Source of the DNA: Mycolicibacterium arenosum
GTDB taxonomy: Bacteria; Actinomycetota; Actinomycetes; Mycobacteriales; Mycobacteriaceae
DNA: 64,000 nt
Assembly (NCBI RefSeq): GCF_024320865.1
Contig: NZ_JANDBD010000014.1
Span: forward strand, 62,001-126,000
Reading direction: 5' to 3'
Positions 41,378 through 49,743 of this stretch are shown piece after piece. A program made the translations under genes and the position numbers. The notes beneath the pieces were generated by a model, which saw only the letters and a program-made list of their open reading frames with translations, ran no database searches and was not told the origin of the DNA. Position 1 is the stretch's first letter. The number at the start of each line of letters is the position of its first letter.

Positions 41378-42013
41378 ATGAAGGTACTTGTCCGGACGCT
41401 GACCGCACTCCTGGTCGCCGTGACCGCACTCACCGTGACGACTGCACCGGCGCGCGCCGGCCTCGACAACGAGCTCAGCCTCGTCGACGAGCAGGGCCGC
41501 ACGCTCACCGTTCAGCAGTGGGACACGTTCCTCAACGGAGTCTTCCCGCTGGACCGCAACCGGCTGACGCGGGAGTGGTTCCACTCGGGACGCGCTGCCT
41601 ACATCGTCACCGGCGAGAAGGCCGACGACTTCGAGGGCTCGCTGGAACTCGGCTACCAGATCGGCTTCCCGTGGTCGCTCGGCGTGGGCATCAACTTCAG
41701 CTACACCACCCCGAACATCCTGCTCGACGCCGCGGACATCACCACACCGCCGTTCGGTCTCAACTCGGTCATCACCCCGAACCTGTTCCCCGGCGTGTCG
41801 ATCAGCGCGGATCTGGGCAACGGTCCGGGCATCCAGGAGGTCGCGACGTTCTCCGTGGACGTGGCGGGCCCCACCGGTGAGGTGGCGGTGTCGAACGCGC
41901 ACGGCACCGTGACCGGCGCGGCGGGCGGGGTGCTGCTGCGCCCCTTCGCGCGGCTCATCGCCGCGACCGGGGACAGCGTGACCACCTACGGCGAGCCCTG
42001 GAACATGAACTGA
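41378..42013 (+). CDS. MspA-family outer-membrane porin
   Basis: Octameric general porin of the mycolate outer membrane for small hydrophilic nutrients. It has 211 residues: a 27-residue signal peptide ending APARA, then a 184-residue mature chain starting GLDNELSLVD, the exact length and start of MspA. Most of the mature chain matches M. smegmatis MspA (GYQIGFPWSLGVGINFSYTT; VSISADLGNGPGIQEVATFS). In MspA numbering the constriction Asp90 and Asp93 are kept, but Asp91 is Ala and Glu139 is Thr. AAGAGGG precedes ATG 41378. It lies between dop and mpa. Confidence 0.97.
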   Translation: MKVLVRTLTALLVAVTALTVTTAPARAGLDNELSLVDEQGRTLTVQQWDTFLNGVFPLDRNRLTREWFHSGRAAYIVTGEKADDFEGSLELGYQIGFPWSLGVGINFSYTTPNILLDAADITTPPFGLNSVITPNLFPGVSISADLGNGPGIQEVATFSVDVAGPTGEVAVSNAHGTVTGAAGGVLLRPFARLIAATGDSVTTYGEPWNMN

Positions 42014-42062
42014 CGCGTCAACTCCCAGCGCCCTCGCGAAGTGATGAGACAATGCTGGCGAG

Positions 42063-42782
42063 ATGAAGGTCCTGGTGGTTGAAGACGAGCAGCTGTTGTC
42101 GTCGACTCTGGCAGTCGGGCTGCGCGCCGAGGGATGCGTCGTGGTCGAAGCCGACAACGGCGTCGACGGTCTGTGGCAGGCGTGCGAGAACGAGTTCGAC
42201 GTCGTCGTCCTCGACATCATGCTGCCGGGGCTGAGCGGTTACGAGGTACTGCGCCGCATGCGCTCGCGTGACGTGTGGACTCCCGTGCTCATGCTGACGG
42301 CCAAGGACGGCGAGTACGACCAGGCCGACGCATTCGACCTCGGCGCCGACGACTACCTCACCAAGCCGTTCTCGTTCATCGTGCTGGTGGCCCGCCTGCG
42401 CGCGCTCATGCGGCGTGCCGCGCCGCACCGGGCGCCGGTGCTCAAAGCCGGGTCGCTGTCGCTGGACCCGTCGCGGCGCGTCGTACAGCGGGGCAAGACG
42501 ACGATCGCGCTGACGCCCCGCGAGTACGGTCTGCTCGAGTTCCTGATGCGCAACAAGGACAAGGTCGTCACCAAGACCGAGATCCTGCAGAACGTGTGGG
42601 ACGCCCACTACGAGGGTGCCGACAACGTCGTCGAGGTCTACATCGGATACGTGCGACGCAAGATCGACATCCCGTTCGGCACCAGCACCATCGAGACCGT
42701 TCGCGGCGTCGGCTACCGACTCGACTCCGGGAGCTTCGCCGATGACGCCCCGTCGGCTCGCTCGCCCCGGAAGGGCAACTGA
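42063..42782 (+). CDS. OmpR/PhoB-family response regulator
   Basis: A 239-residue two-domain regulator. The receiver is residues 1-120 with acidic pocket Glu7/Asp8, phospho-acceptor Asp in VVVLDIMLPGLSG, switch Thr in MLTAKDG and Lys in YLTKPFS. A winged-helix DNA-binding domain follows (LTPREYGLLEFLMRNKDKVVT; TVRGVGYRL). The last ~17 residues extend past the usual domain end and lie in the overlap with the convergent kinase gene. Its partner is probably that kinase. Confidence 0.93.
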   Translation: MKVLVVEDEQLLSSTLAVGLRAEGCVVVEADNGVDGLWQACENEFDVVVLDIMLPGLSGYEVLRRMRSRDVWTPVLMLTAKDGEYDQADAFDLGADDYLTKPFSFIVLVARLRALMRRAAPHRAPVLKAGSLSLDPSRRVVQRGKTTIALTPREYGLLEFLMRNKDKVVTKTEILQNVWDAHYEGADNVVEVYIGYVRRKIDIPFGTSTIETVRGVGYRLDSGSFADDAPSARSPRKGN

Positions 42783-44134
42783 ACCCGCACCACGGTTCCG
42801 CTGCCGCCGGACGGGTCCTCGACCGTCACCGAACCGCCGTGCGCCGCGGCGATCTCGCGCACGATCGCGAGACCGAGACCGGTTCCGCCCGCGCTGCGCG
42901 AGCGGTCGGCGTCGAGCCGGACGAAACGGTCGAACACCCGCTCGCGATCCGCTGGCGCGATGCCGGGACCGTCGTCGGCGACGGTCACCACCACGACGTC
43001 ACCGGCCCGGCGCACCGCCACGTCGACGCGTGAAACCGCATGGCGCGCAGCGTTGTCGAGGAGGTTGCGCAGCACCCGCGTCAACGCCGGAGCGTCCCCC
43101 GACAGGCGCGCGGGCCGAATGTCGGCGCGCACCTCGATTCCCGTCTCCCGGCGCAGTCGGTCGACCTCCGCGGCGGCCAGATCGTCCACGTCGACGTCGT
43201 CGAGTCGGACGCCGAGTTTGCGCTCGTCGGCCCTGGCCAGGAGCAGCAGGTCGTCGATGAGCGCCTTCATGCGCTGCGCCTCCGGAATCAGCGTGCCCGC
43301 AGCCAGTTCCGCGTTCAACAACTCGGGGTGCGCGGAGGCGACCTCCAACGCCGAGATGATCGTGGTGAGTGGACTGCGCAACTCGTGTGAGGCGTCGCCG
43401 ACGAAGCGCTGCTGCGCGGCGTGGCCTGCCTCGATCCGCGCCAGCATCTCGTTCATCGTGATCGCGAGCGCGCTGATCTCGTCGTTGCGGTCGGGTACCG
43501 GGACGCGCTCCGTCAGGTCGGACGTGGTGATGTCGGCGACCCTGGTGCGGATCTCGTCGACGGATTTCAACGACCGCCGCACCAACAGGTATGTGGCGGT
43601 GGCCGATACGGCGACCACCACCGGTGCCGCCAACGCCAGGGCCAGGATGACCGCGCGGATGGTTGAGGCGATGGCCGCGCTGCCCTCCCCCACCAGCACC
43701 GTGTAGTGATCTCCACCCGGCCCGTCGACCGACTGGGCGCTGATCCGGATCCGGCCGAACGGGGTGGTCTGCTCGGGCATCCCGATCTGCGACCCCTCGC
43801 CGAGGGCGCTCACCGGGATCAGCGGCGCATCGGGCGCGGATGCGGAATCCCGCACCACGACACCGCTCTCGGTGACCACCTGAACGGCGACGATTCGCTC
43901 GTCGGTGTCGAACAACCGATCCTCGACACCCGCCGGTCCCGAAGACCTGAGCTGAGCGGCGATCTCGGACACCCTGCCGGCCGCGGCGGAGTCGATTCCC
44001 GAGAGCATCGTGCGGTACAGCGACGCGGCCAGGCCGGCGCCCGCCACGCCGAGCGCGAGGAACACGACGGTCGCGACGACGAACGCCGAGCGCGCCGATA
44101 TCCCCCAACTCCTCGACACGAATTTTCTCGCCAT
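42713..44134 (-). CDS. Membrane sensor histidine kinase
   Basis: A 473-residue kinase: transmembrane helix 1 (17-40), a periplasmic sensor (about 41-155), transmembrane helix 2 (158-185), HAMP (186-240), phospho-acceptor His250 in GDASHELRSPLTT, then HATPase with N box NLLDNAARHA, G1 DDGPGIAP and G2 GGTGLGLAI. ATG 44134 is preferred; an upstream frame to 44185 would overlap the divergent neighbour. It is convergent with the response-regulator gene and overlaps its 3' end by 70 bases, an unusual layout for a cognate pair. Confidence 0.92.
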   Translation of the reverse strand: MARKFVSRSWGISARSAFVVATVVFLALGVAGAGLAASLYRTMLSGIDSAAAGRVSEIAAQLRSSGPAGVEDRLFDTDERIVAVQVVTESGVVVRDSASAPDAPLIPVSALGEGSQIGMPEQTTPFGRIRISAQSVDGPGGDHYTVLVGEGSAAIASTIRAVILALALAAPVVVAVSATATYLLVRRSLKSVDEIRTRVADITTSDLTERVPVPDRNDEISALAITMNEMLARIEAGHAAQQRFVGDASHELRSPLTTIISALEVASAHPELLNAELAAGTLIPEAQRMKALIDDLLLLARADERKLGVRLDDVDVDDLAAAEVDRLRRETGIEVRADIRPARLSGDAPALTRVLRNLLDNAARHAVSRVDVAVRRAGDVVVVTVADDGPGIAPADRERVFDRFVRLDADRSRSAGGTGLGLAIVREIAAAHGGSVTVEDPSGGSGTVVRVQLPFRGERADGASSAKLPESSR

Positions 44135-44165
44135 GGCGGCTTCCAGTCCACCACACTGACTCCCT

Positions 44166-45326
44166 GTGCCGTCAGTTACCGACATTCAGCAGGTGCACGA
44201 GTGGTTCCTGCAGCGCGGCCTGCCCCTGGTTCTCACCCGGCGGGTTCGATCGCGTCACCTCGTCGAGCGCTCCGCTCCGACGGTCAGCGGTGTCGGCGCG
44301 CTGACGGCGGTGACGATGCTGCTGGCCGAAGTGACCGGCGACGCACCGGACTACGGGTACGCGCTTCGCCTCGGCGTCATCACGGCCGTGCTCATCGCGG
44401 CACCGTTCGCGCTGTACCTGTTCCACCGCATGGACAGCACCCGCGGCGTGCTGGGCCGACGGACCTCGGCCCTGCTGGTGATGGCGATCTTCGTCGTGGC
44501 GATGCCGGTGACCGTGAACGGCTGGAGTATCGCGGCGGCCACGGAGGCGCCGGTCTTCATGCTCATCACGCTGGTGGCGATCTGGTTGACCTATCTGGGG
44601 TTCGGCTCGATCGCCTCCTGGGCGTTCCGGTTCGCGTGGGTGCAGTTCGGCGCGCTCGGAACGTTGATGAGCCGGGCGCTGCCGCTGCCGATGGTCACCG
44701 TGGTGGTCTACTTCACCGGCGAGCTGTGGCAGCTCGCGGCCCGGATGAGCCGTCGAAGGCTCTGGGAGATCATCGGTTTCCTCGCCCTGGTGGCGCTGAT
44801 CTTCGTGGTCACCACGATCCGCGACGAGGTGCGGATGCTGCGCGAGGACCGCGCCGAGCAGACGGACACGGCCACGCTGCTGGCGGGCACACCGCTGGCC
44901 GTGCCCACCGATCGACCCGTTCCCAAGACCGCGCTGTCACGTGCGGAGCGCATCAACGTCGTTGCGGTGATGGTGGTTTCGCAGGCGATCCAGGTGGTCT
45001 TCTTCACCGCAGGCGTGTTCGCGTTCTTCCTGGCTCTGGGGGTCATCGCGGTACCCGATGACGTCGCGGTGCTGTGGTCCGCGGAGCAGGCGTGTGCGGT
45101 CGGTCAACCGCCCTGCGACGGAACGTGGTTCGGCATCAACCTGCCGATCCCGCAGACGGTCGTGCACATGTCGCTGTTCGTCGCGGTGCTGTGCGGGCTG
45201 TACTTCACGGCGAGCACCAGCACCGACCCGCTCTATCGGCAGCGGTTCTTCGAGCCGCTGATCGCCGATGTCGCCGTCAGCCTGGCGGGTCGCGACGCCT
45301 ACCTCGCGATGGAGACCTCTCGCTGA
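44166..45326 (+). CDS. Polytopic membrane protein of unknown function
   Basis: A 386-residue protein from GTG 44166 with about seven or eight transmembrane helices, among them VITAVLIAAPFALYLF, LLVMAIFVVAMPVTV and FMLITLVAIWLTYLGF. A cytoplasmic linker of about 50 charged residues sits near 220-270, and a loop with two Cys (EQACAVGQPPCDG) precedes the last helix. I do not recognise the family. It is divergent from the kinase gene by 31 bases, so may belong to the kinase's regulon. Confidence 0.82.
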   Translation: MPSVTDIQQVHEWFLQRGLPLVLTRRVRSRHLVERSAPTVSGVGALTAVTMLLAEVTGDAPDYGYALRLGVITAVLIAAPFALYLFHRMDSTRGVLGRRTSALLVMAIFVVAMPVTVNGWSIAAATEAPVFMLITLVAIWLTYLGFGSIASWAFRFAWVQFGALGTLMSRALPLPMVTVVVYFTGELWQLAARMSRRRLWEIIGFLALVALIFVVTTIRDEVRMLREDRAEQTDTATLLAGTPLAVPTDRPVPKTALSRAERINVVAVMVVSQAIQVVFFTAGVFAFFLALGVIAVPDDVAVLWSAEQACAVGQPPCDGTWFGINLPIPQTVVHMSLFVAVLCGLYFTASTSTDPLYRQRFFEPLIADVAVSLAGRDAYLAMETSR

Positions 45327-45455
45327 GAGCAAAGTTCCATCACGATTGCGCTGCGAAGACTTCGTCCGGGACCTAAGATTCCGATGCTGCGCATCACCGG
45401 CGAACGTCCTGTGAGTGGAACCACCTGCGCAACGGGTCGACAAGGGAGGATCCCC

Positions 45456-45755
45456 ATGGGTAGGACCACGAAACTGCTGCTGCCGCTCGCCGCCGCCGCG
45501 TGCGCTGTCGGCCTGGCCACCGCGGCCCCGGCGAGCGCCGACGAGCAAAGCTACTTCGAGGCGCTGACCGACTACGGGTACGGCGACACGTCCCAGGACA
45601 CCGCGCTGGAGCTCGGATACTCGGTCTGCGAGGACGTCCAGAACGGTGTGCCGCAGGCCACCACCCTGCAGGCGATCTACGACACGACCAACGAGAACGT
45701 CAACGAGGACGACGCCGTGTTCATCTACAAGGCCTCGATCATCCACCTCTGCTGA
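45456..45755 (+). CDS. Secreted DUF732 protein
   Basis: A 99-residue exported mycobacterial protein. The signal peptide runs to APASA, about residue 28. The mature domain has the DUF732 pattern: a short helical fold with a Cys pair (YSVCEDV and the final IHLC) that probably forms a disulfide. A strong AAGGGAGGA precedes ATG 45456. A TAAGAT about 75 bases upstream could be the -10. Function unknown; followed by a strong terminator. Confidence 0.88.
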   Translation: MGRTTKLLLPLAAAACAVGLATAAPASADEQSYFEALTDYGYGDTSQDTALELGYSVCEDVQNGVPQATTLQAIYDTTNENVNEDDAVFIYKASIIHLC

Positions 45756-45764
45756 CTCAGACGC

Positions 45765-45800
45765 CGAACGGCCCCACACCCGAAGGTGCGGGGCCGTTCG
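45765..45800. terminator. Bidirectional hairpin between the DUF732 gene and mpa
   Basis: CGAACGGCCCCACACC (45765-45780) pairs with 45785-45800 over 16 bases with a single A-C mismatch and a CGAA tetraloop. It lies between two convergent gene ends and would serve both. No T-run. Confidence 0.85.
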
Positions 45801-45809
45801 GGGTGTCCG

Positions 45810-47639
45810 CTAGAGGTACTGGCCGAGGTTCGACTCGGTGTCGATGGCCCTGCTGGCACTCGACGACTTACCGGTGACGAGCGTGCGGATGTAGACGATC
45901 CGCTCGCCCTTCTTGCCCGAGATCCTGGCCCAGTCATCGGGATTGGTCGTGTTGGGCAGGTCCTCGTTCTCGGCGAACTCGTCGACGATCGAGTCCAGTA
46001 GGTGCTGAATGCGCAGACCGTGGGAGTTGGTCTCCAGCACCGACTTGATCGCGTACTTCTTGGCCCGGTCGACGACGTTCTGAATCATCGCACCCGAGTT
46101 GAAGTCCTTGAAGTACATGACCTCCTTGTCCCCGTTGGCGTAGGTCACCTCGAGGAACCGGTTGTCGTCGATTTCGGCGTACATGCGGTCGACGATCTTC
46201 TCGATCATCGTCTTGATGGTCAGCCCGCGGTCGCCGACGAACTCGCCGAGGTCGTCGGCGTGGATCGGCAGGTCCTCGGTCAGGTACTTGCTGAAGATGT
46301 CCTGTGCCGCTTCGGCGTCCGGCCGCTCGATCTTGATCTTGACGTCCAGGCGGCCGGGCCGCAGGATCGCCGGGTCGATCATGTCCTCGCGGTTGGAGGC
46401 GCCGATCACGATGACGTTCTCCAGACCCTCGACGCCGTCGATCTCCGAAAGCAGCTGCGGCACAACGGTGGTCTCGACGTCCGAGCTGACGCCGGTGCCG
46501 CGGGTGCGGAAGATCGAGTCCATCTCGTCGAAGAAGACGATGACGGGCGTGCCCTCCGACGCCTTCTCCCGAGCGCGCTGGAAGATCAACCGGATGTGCC
46601 GCTCGGTCTCGCCGACGAACTTGTTGAGCAGCTCGGGACCCTTGATGTTGAGGAAGTACGACTTCGCCTCACGGGAGTCCTCGCCACGCAGTTCGGCCAT
46701 CTTCTTGGCCAGCGAGTTCGCGACGGCCTTCGCGATGAGAGTCTTGCCGCACCCCGGCGGGCCGTACAGCAGCACACCCTTGGGCGGACGCAGCGAGTAC
46801 TCCCGGTAGAGATCCTTGTGCAGGAACGGCAGCTCCACGGCGTCGCGGATCTGCTCGATCTGCCGCGTCAGGCCGCCGATGTCGTGGTAGGAGACGTCCG
46901 GCACCTCTTCGAGCACCAGGTCCTCGACCTCGGCCTTGGGGATGCGCTCGAACGCGTAGCCGGCCTTGGTGTCGACGAGCAGCGAGTCACCGGGTCGCAG
47001 CTTGCGCGGCTTGTCGTCGTCGTCGAGCGCGCCGAGCACCTCGGGTTCCAGGAACTCGGCTGCGACGAGTGGCTCGGCGAGCCACACGATGCGCTCCTCG
47101 TCGGCGTGGCCCACCACGAGCGCGCGATGCCCGTCGGAGAGGATCTCGCGCAGCGTGCTGATCTCCCCGACCGCTTCGAAGGACCCGGCCTCGACCACCG
47201 TCAGCGCCTCGTTCAGCCGGACCGTCTGGCCCTGCTTGAGTTCGGACACCTCGATGTTCGGCGAGCACGTCAGCCGCATCTTGCGGCCGGATGTGAACAC
47301 GTCGACGGTGTCGTCCTCGTGGGCCGCCAGCAGCACGCCGTAGCCGCTGGGCGGCTGGCCCAGCCGGTCGACCTCCTCGCGGAGAGCGAGCAACTGCTGG
47401 CGCGCCTCCTTGAGGGTGTCCATCAGCTTGGCGTTGCGTGATGCGAGCGAATCGATTCTGGCCTCGAGCTGGTGCACGTCCCGTGCACTGCGCAGGCCAC
47501 TGTCGGGTCCGACCGCCTGTTCCAGTTGCTCGCGAAGCCGGGCGGCTTCGCGGCGAAGTTCCTCCAGCTCCGCAGCGTCATTGCTGGACGCGGGAGAGCT
47601 GGGCTCTGGGTAGGCTCCCGAACGCTCCGACTCACTCAT
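45810..47639 (-). CDS. mpa: Proteasome-associated AAA ATPase Mpa/ARC
   Basis: Hexameric unfoldase that binds pupylated proteins and feeds them to PrcBA. It has 609 residues: an N-terminal coiled coil (about 20-95) that binds Pup, OB domains (about 96-245), and a AAA module with Walker A GPPGCGKT, Walker B VIVFFDEMDS and an arginine-finger region AILRPGRLD. The C-terminal QYL is the tail that docks in the alpha ring. A -10-like TAGCTT (47691-47686) and GGGGAGGGAG predict a leader of about 40 bases with SD. It lies 4.7 kb from dop because of the porin/two-component insert. Confidence 0.98.
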   Translation of the reverse strand: MSESERSGAYPEPSSPASSNDAAELEELRREAARLREQLEQAVGPDSGLRSARDVHQLEARIDSLASRNAKLMDTLKEARQQLLALREEVDRLGQPPSGYGVLLAAHEDDTVDVFTSGRKMRLTCSPNIEVSELKQGQTVRLNEALTVVEAGSFEAVGEISTLREILSDGHRALVVGHADEERIVWLAEPLVAAEFLEPEVLGALDDDDKPRKLRPGDSLLVDTKAGYAFERIPKAEVEDLVLEEVPDVSYHDIGGLTRQIEQIRDAVELPFLHKDLYREYSLRPPKGVLLYGPPGCGKTLIAKAVANSLAKKMAELRGEDSREAKSYFLNIKGPELLNKFVGETERHIRLIFQRAREKASEGTPVIVFFDEMDSIFRTRGTGVSSDVETTVVPQLLSEIDGVEGLENVIVIGASNREDMIDPAILRPGRLDVKIKIERPDAEAAQDIFSKYLTEDLPIHADDLGEFVGDRGLTIKTMIEKIVDRMYAEIDDNRFLEVTYANGDKEVMYFKDFNSGAMIQNVVDRAKKYAIKSVLETNSHGLRIQHLLDSIVDEFAENEDLPNTTNPDDWARISGKKGERIVYIRTLVTGKSSSASRAIDTESNLGQYL

Positions 47640-47798
47640 ACTGCGCTCCCTCCCCGCACCGAAAGTTGGTGCAGTAACAACTTCAAAGCTACCGGCGATT
47701 CAGCCTTTGTGTGCGGTGTAGGAATTTCGACACACCACCGACACTTGTTAACCTTTGACGCAAGCCGGCCCCTTACCCGGGCCCTAGAAAGGACCACA

Positions 47799-48305
47799 GT
47801 GACCCTGAAAACCCTCGTCACCGGCTTCGTGACCGCAGCCGCCGGCGCTGCCGTGGTAGCCGCAGCAGCGGGTGGTATGACGTCGATCGCTTCGGGCGCG
47901 CCCTCGCAGGCACCCGCGGTTCAGCCCGTCGTGTGGGACATCCCGATGCCCCAGGCGCCCGCGCCGGACCTGCAGTCCCCGCTCGTGCAGACGCTCACCG
48001 GGCTCGCCGGTCCCGGCTCGTACACGGGCGCCAAGGCCAGCTACATCCAGGGCGGGCTGGGCCGCATCGAGTCGCGGCTGGCCGACAGCAAGTACCGGGA
48101 CGCCCAGGCCAAGGGCTACTTCCCGCTGGCGTTCGCCGTCGACAACATCGACCAGAACGGCCCCGTCGCCACGGCCTTCGTCACCGCGACCTCGCCGACC
48201 GGTGCATCCGCGTCGCAGGCTGTCACGTTCGTCACGGGCCCGAGCCCGACCGGCTGGCAGATCTCGAAGGACTCCGCGATGGCGTTGCTCTCCTCGGTCG
48301 CGTAA
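47799..48305 (+). CDS. Exported MTB12/CFP2-like protein
   Basis: A 168-residue protein from GTG 47799, with AAAGGA eight bases upstream. It has an N-terminal signal sequence of Ala/Gly-rich hydrophobic residues, then a Pro-rich linker. The C-terminal ~100 residues follow the MTB12 low-molecular-weight antigen fold (LTGLAGPGSYTGAKASYI; GWQISKDSAMALL). No lipobox, so it is probably secreted. It is followed within 14 bases by lppK, whose domain is a distant relative, so this is a tandem duplicate with two fates. Confidence 0.82.
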   Translation: MTLKTLVTGFVTAAAGAAVVAAAAGGMTSIASGAPSQAPAVQPVVWDIPMPQAPAPDLQSPLVQTLTGLAGPGSYTGAKASYIQGGLGRIESRLADSKYRDAQAKGYFPLAFAVDNIDQNGPVATAFVTATSPTGASASQAVTFVTGPSPTGWQISKDSAMALLSSVA

Positions 48306-48318
48306 CCGTCGAGGAGCC

Positions 48319-48840
48319 GTGCGCACCGTCGCAGCTCTGAGCGCCGTCACCATCGCGATGGTGACGGCGTTCGGCGTTTCCGGCTGCGGATCGGATCAGC
48401 CGCCCGCGCCGACGCCGTCCGACCTGATCCACGCGATGACGCCGTCGACGTCGGCTCCCGCTGCGGCGCCGCTGCCGCCGCCGGAGGCGCTCACCGGGGT
48501 GCTCGCCCGGTTGGCCGACACGTCGATCCCCCCTGAGCAGAAGCTGGCACTGGTGCAGTACGCGACGCCCGACGACCAGGCTCCGCTCGGCAACTTCGGG
48601 CAGGCGCTGGCCGACGGCGGGTTCCGGGATCCGACCATCGAGGCCACGGACCTGACCTGGTCGGCAACCCCCGGCAACGTCGAGGCGACGGTCCGGATCG
48701 CGCCCGCCGCGGACCCGGCGAGGACGTTCACGTTCCCGATGGAGTTCAGCCCGCTGCGCGACGGCTGGCAGCTGACCCGCACGACGGCCGATCAGCTGCT
48801 CGTCCTGGGGTCGGCGCCGCCGCCCACTCCCCCCGGCTGA
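48319..48840 (+). CDS. lppK: Lipoprotein LppK
   Basis: A 173-residue lipoprotein. The signal peptide ends in a lipobox VSGC, with Cys23 as lipidation site; a Pro/Ala-rich linker follows, then an MTB12-like domain (LADTSIPPEQKLALVQYATPD; FTFPMEFSPLRDGWQLTR) that matches M. tuberculosis LppK (Rv2116). GAGGAG is placed just before GTG 48319. Conserved position beside mpa and trmI. Function unknown. Confidence 0.88.
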   Translation: MRTVAALSAVTIAMVTAFGVSGCGSDQPPAPTPSDLIHAMTPSTSAPAAAPLPPPEALTGVLARLADTSIPPEQKLALVQYATPDDQAPLGNFGQALADGGFRDPTIEATDLTWSATPGNVEATVRIAPAADPARTFTFPMEFSPLRDGWQLTRTTADQLLVLGSAPPPTPPG

Positions 48841-48841
48841 G

Positions 48842-49681
48842 TTACAGCGAGCGCTTGCGGCGCACCGGGGTCGGCGTCACCGTGCCGGGCGCGAGACGTC
48901 TGGCACTGATGAGGAACGCGGTGTGGCCCCGCATGGAGTGCTGCGGGCGCACCGCGAGGCCGACGACGTCCCACCCCCGCTGGAGGGTCTCCCAGGAGCG
49001 CGGCTCGGTCCAGCACTGCTGCTCCCGCAGGGCCTCCACGGTCTTGGACAGCTGGGTGACGGTGGCGACGTAGACGATCAGCACGCCGCCGGGCACGAGC
49101 GCGTTGCCGACGGCCTCGAGCACCTCCCACGGCGCCAGCATGTCGAGCACCGCACGGTCGACCTGCGGCCCGTCGTACGCCGCGACGTCGGCGACGCGCA
49201 GGTTCCAGTTGGGCGGGTGCTCGCCGAAGAACGCGGTCACGTTGCGTTCCGCGGTCGGCGCGTGATCGTCGCGGATCTCGTAGGACGTGACGGTGCCGGT
49301 CGGTCCGACGGCGCGCAGCAGTGAGCACGTCAGCGCTCCGCTGCCGGCACCGGCTTCCAGCACGTTGGCGCCGGGGAAGATGTCGCCCTCGTGGACGATC
49401 TGGGCGGCGTCCTTCGGGTAGATGACCTGGGCGCCTCGCGGCATGGACAGCACGTAGTCGATCAGCAGCGGCCGCAGCACCAGGAACGCGTCGCCGTTGG
49501 TGGACTTGACCACGCAGCCCTCGGGCTGGCCGATCACGGAGTCGTGCGCGATCGCGCCGCGATGGGTGTGGAACTCGTCACCTGCACCGAGCACCATCGT
49601 GTAGTGGCGCCCCTTGGGATCGGTGAGCTGCACGCGATCGCCGACGACGAACGGACCGGTTACTCGCACGGACGTCAGCAT
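48842..49681 (-). CDS. trmI: tRNA (adenine-58-N1)-methyltransferase TrmI
   Basis: SAM-dependent enzyme that makes m1A58 in the T-loop of tRNA. It has 279 residues: a small N-terminal domain (1-75) and a Rossmann methyltransferase domain with SAM motif VLEAGAGSGALT near residue 108 and the catalytic-site region AVLDMLAPWEVL near 180. It is the orthologue of structurally known Rv2118c. The basic C-terminus (TPVRRKRSL) is one base from the convergent lppK stop. Confidence 0.95.
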   Translation of the reverse strand: MLTSVRVTGPFVVGDRVQLTDPKGRHYTMVLGAGDEFHTHRGAIAHDSVIGQPEGCVVKSTNGDAFLVLRPLLIDYVLSMPRGAQVIYPKDAAQIVHEGDIFPGANVLEAGAGSGALTCSLLRAVGPTGTVTSYEIRDDHAPTAERNVTAFFGEHPPNWNLRVADVAAYDGPQVDRAVLDMLAPWEVLEAVGNALVPGGVLIVYVATVTQLSKTVEALREQQCWTEPRSWETLQRGWDVVGLAVRPQHSMRGHTAFLISARRLAPGTVTPTPVRRKRSL

Positions 49682-49713
49682 GGCAGCAGACGCGCCGCCG
49701 CGGGTGCGCGGGG

Positions 49714-49736
49714 TTGTCGGCCCGCAACCTTAGGCT
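49714..49736 (+). promoter_or_regulatory. PafBC-type DNA-damage promoter of the RecB-family nuclease gene
   Basis: TTGTCGGCC (49714-49722), eight bases, then TAGGCT (49731-49736), and seven bases later ATG 49744. The mycobacterial RecA-independent damage motif is TTGTCRGTG-N8-TAnnnT; seven of nine bases in the upper element, the exact N8 spacing and the -10 all fit. Confidence 0.6.
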
Positions 49737-49743
49737 CGGTGTC

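Noticed and set aside
44135..44185. N-terminal extension of the histidine kinase
   Set aside because: It would overlap the divergent gene start and precede the first membrane helix with a low-quality sequence; ATG 44134 is a better start.
46002..47441. Plus-strand frame opposite mpa
   Set aside because: Antisense of a fully conserved AAA ATPase; composition is Leu/Val/Asp/Arg-biased without motifs.
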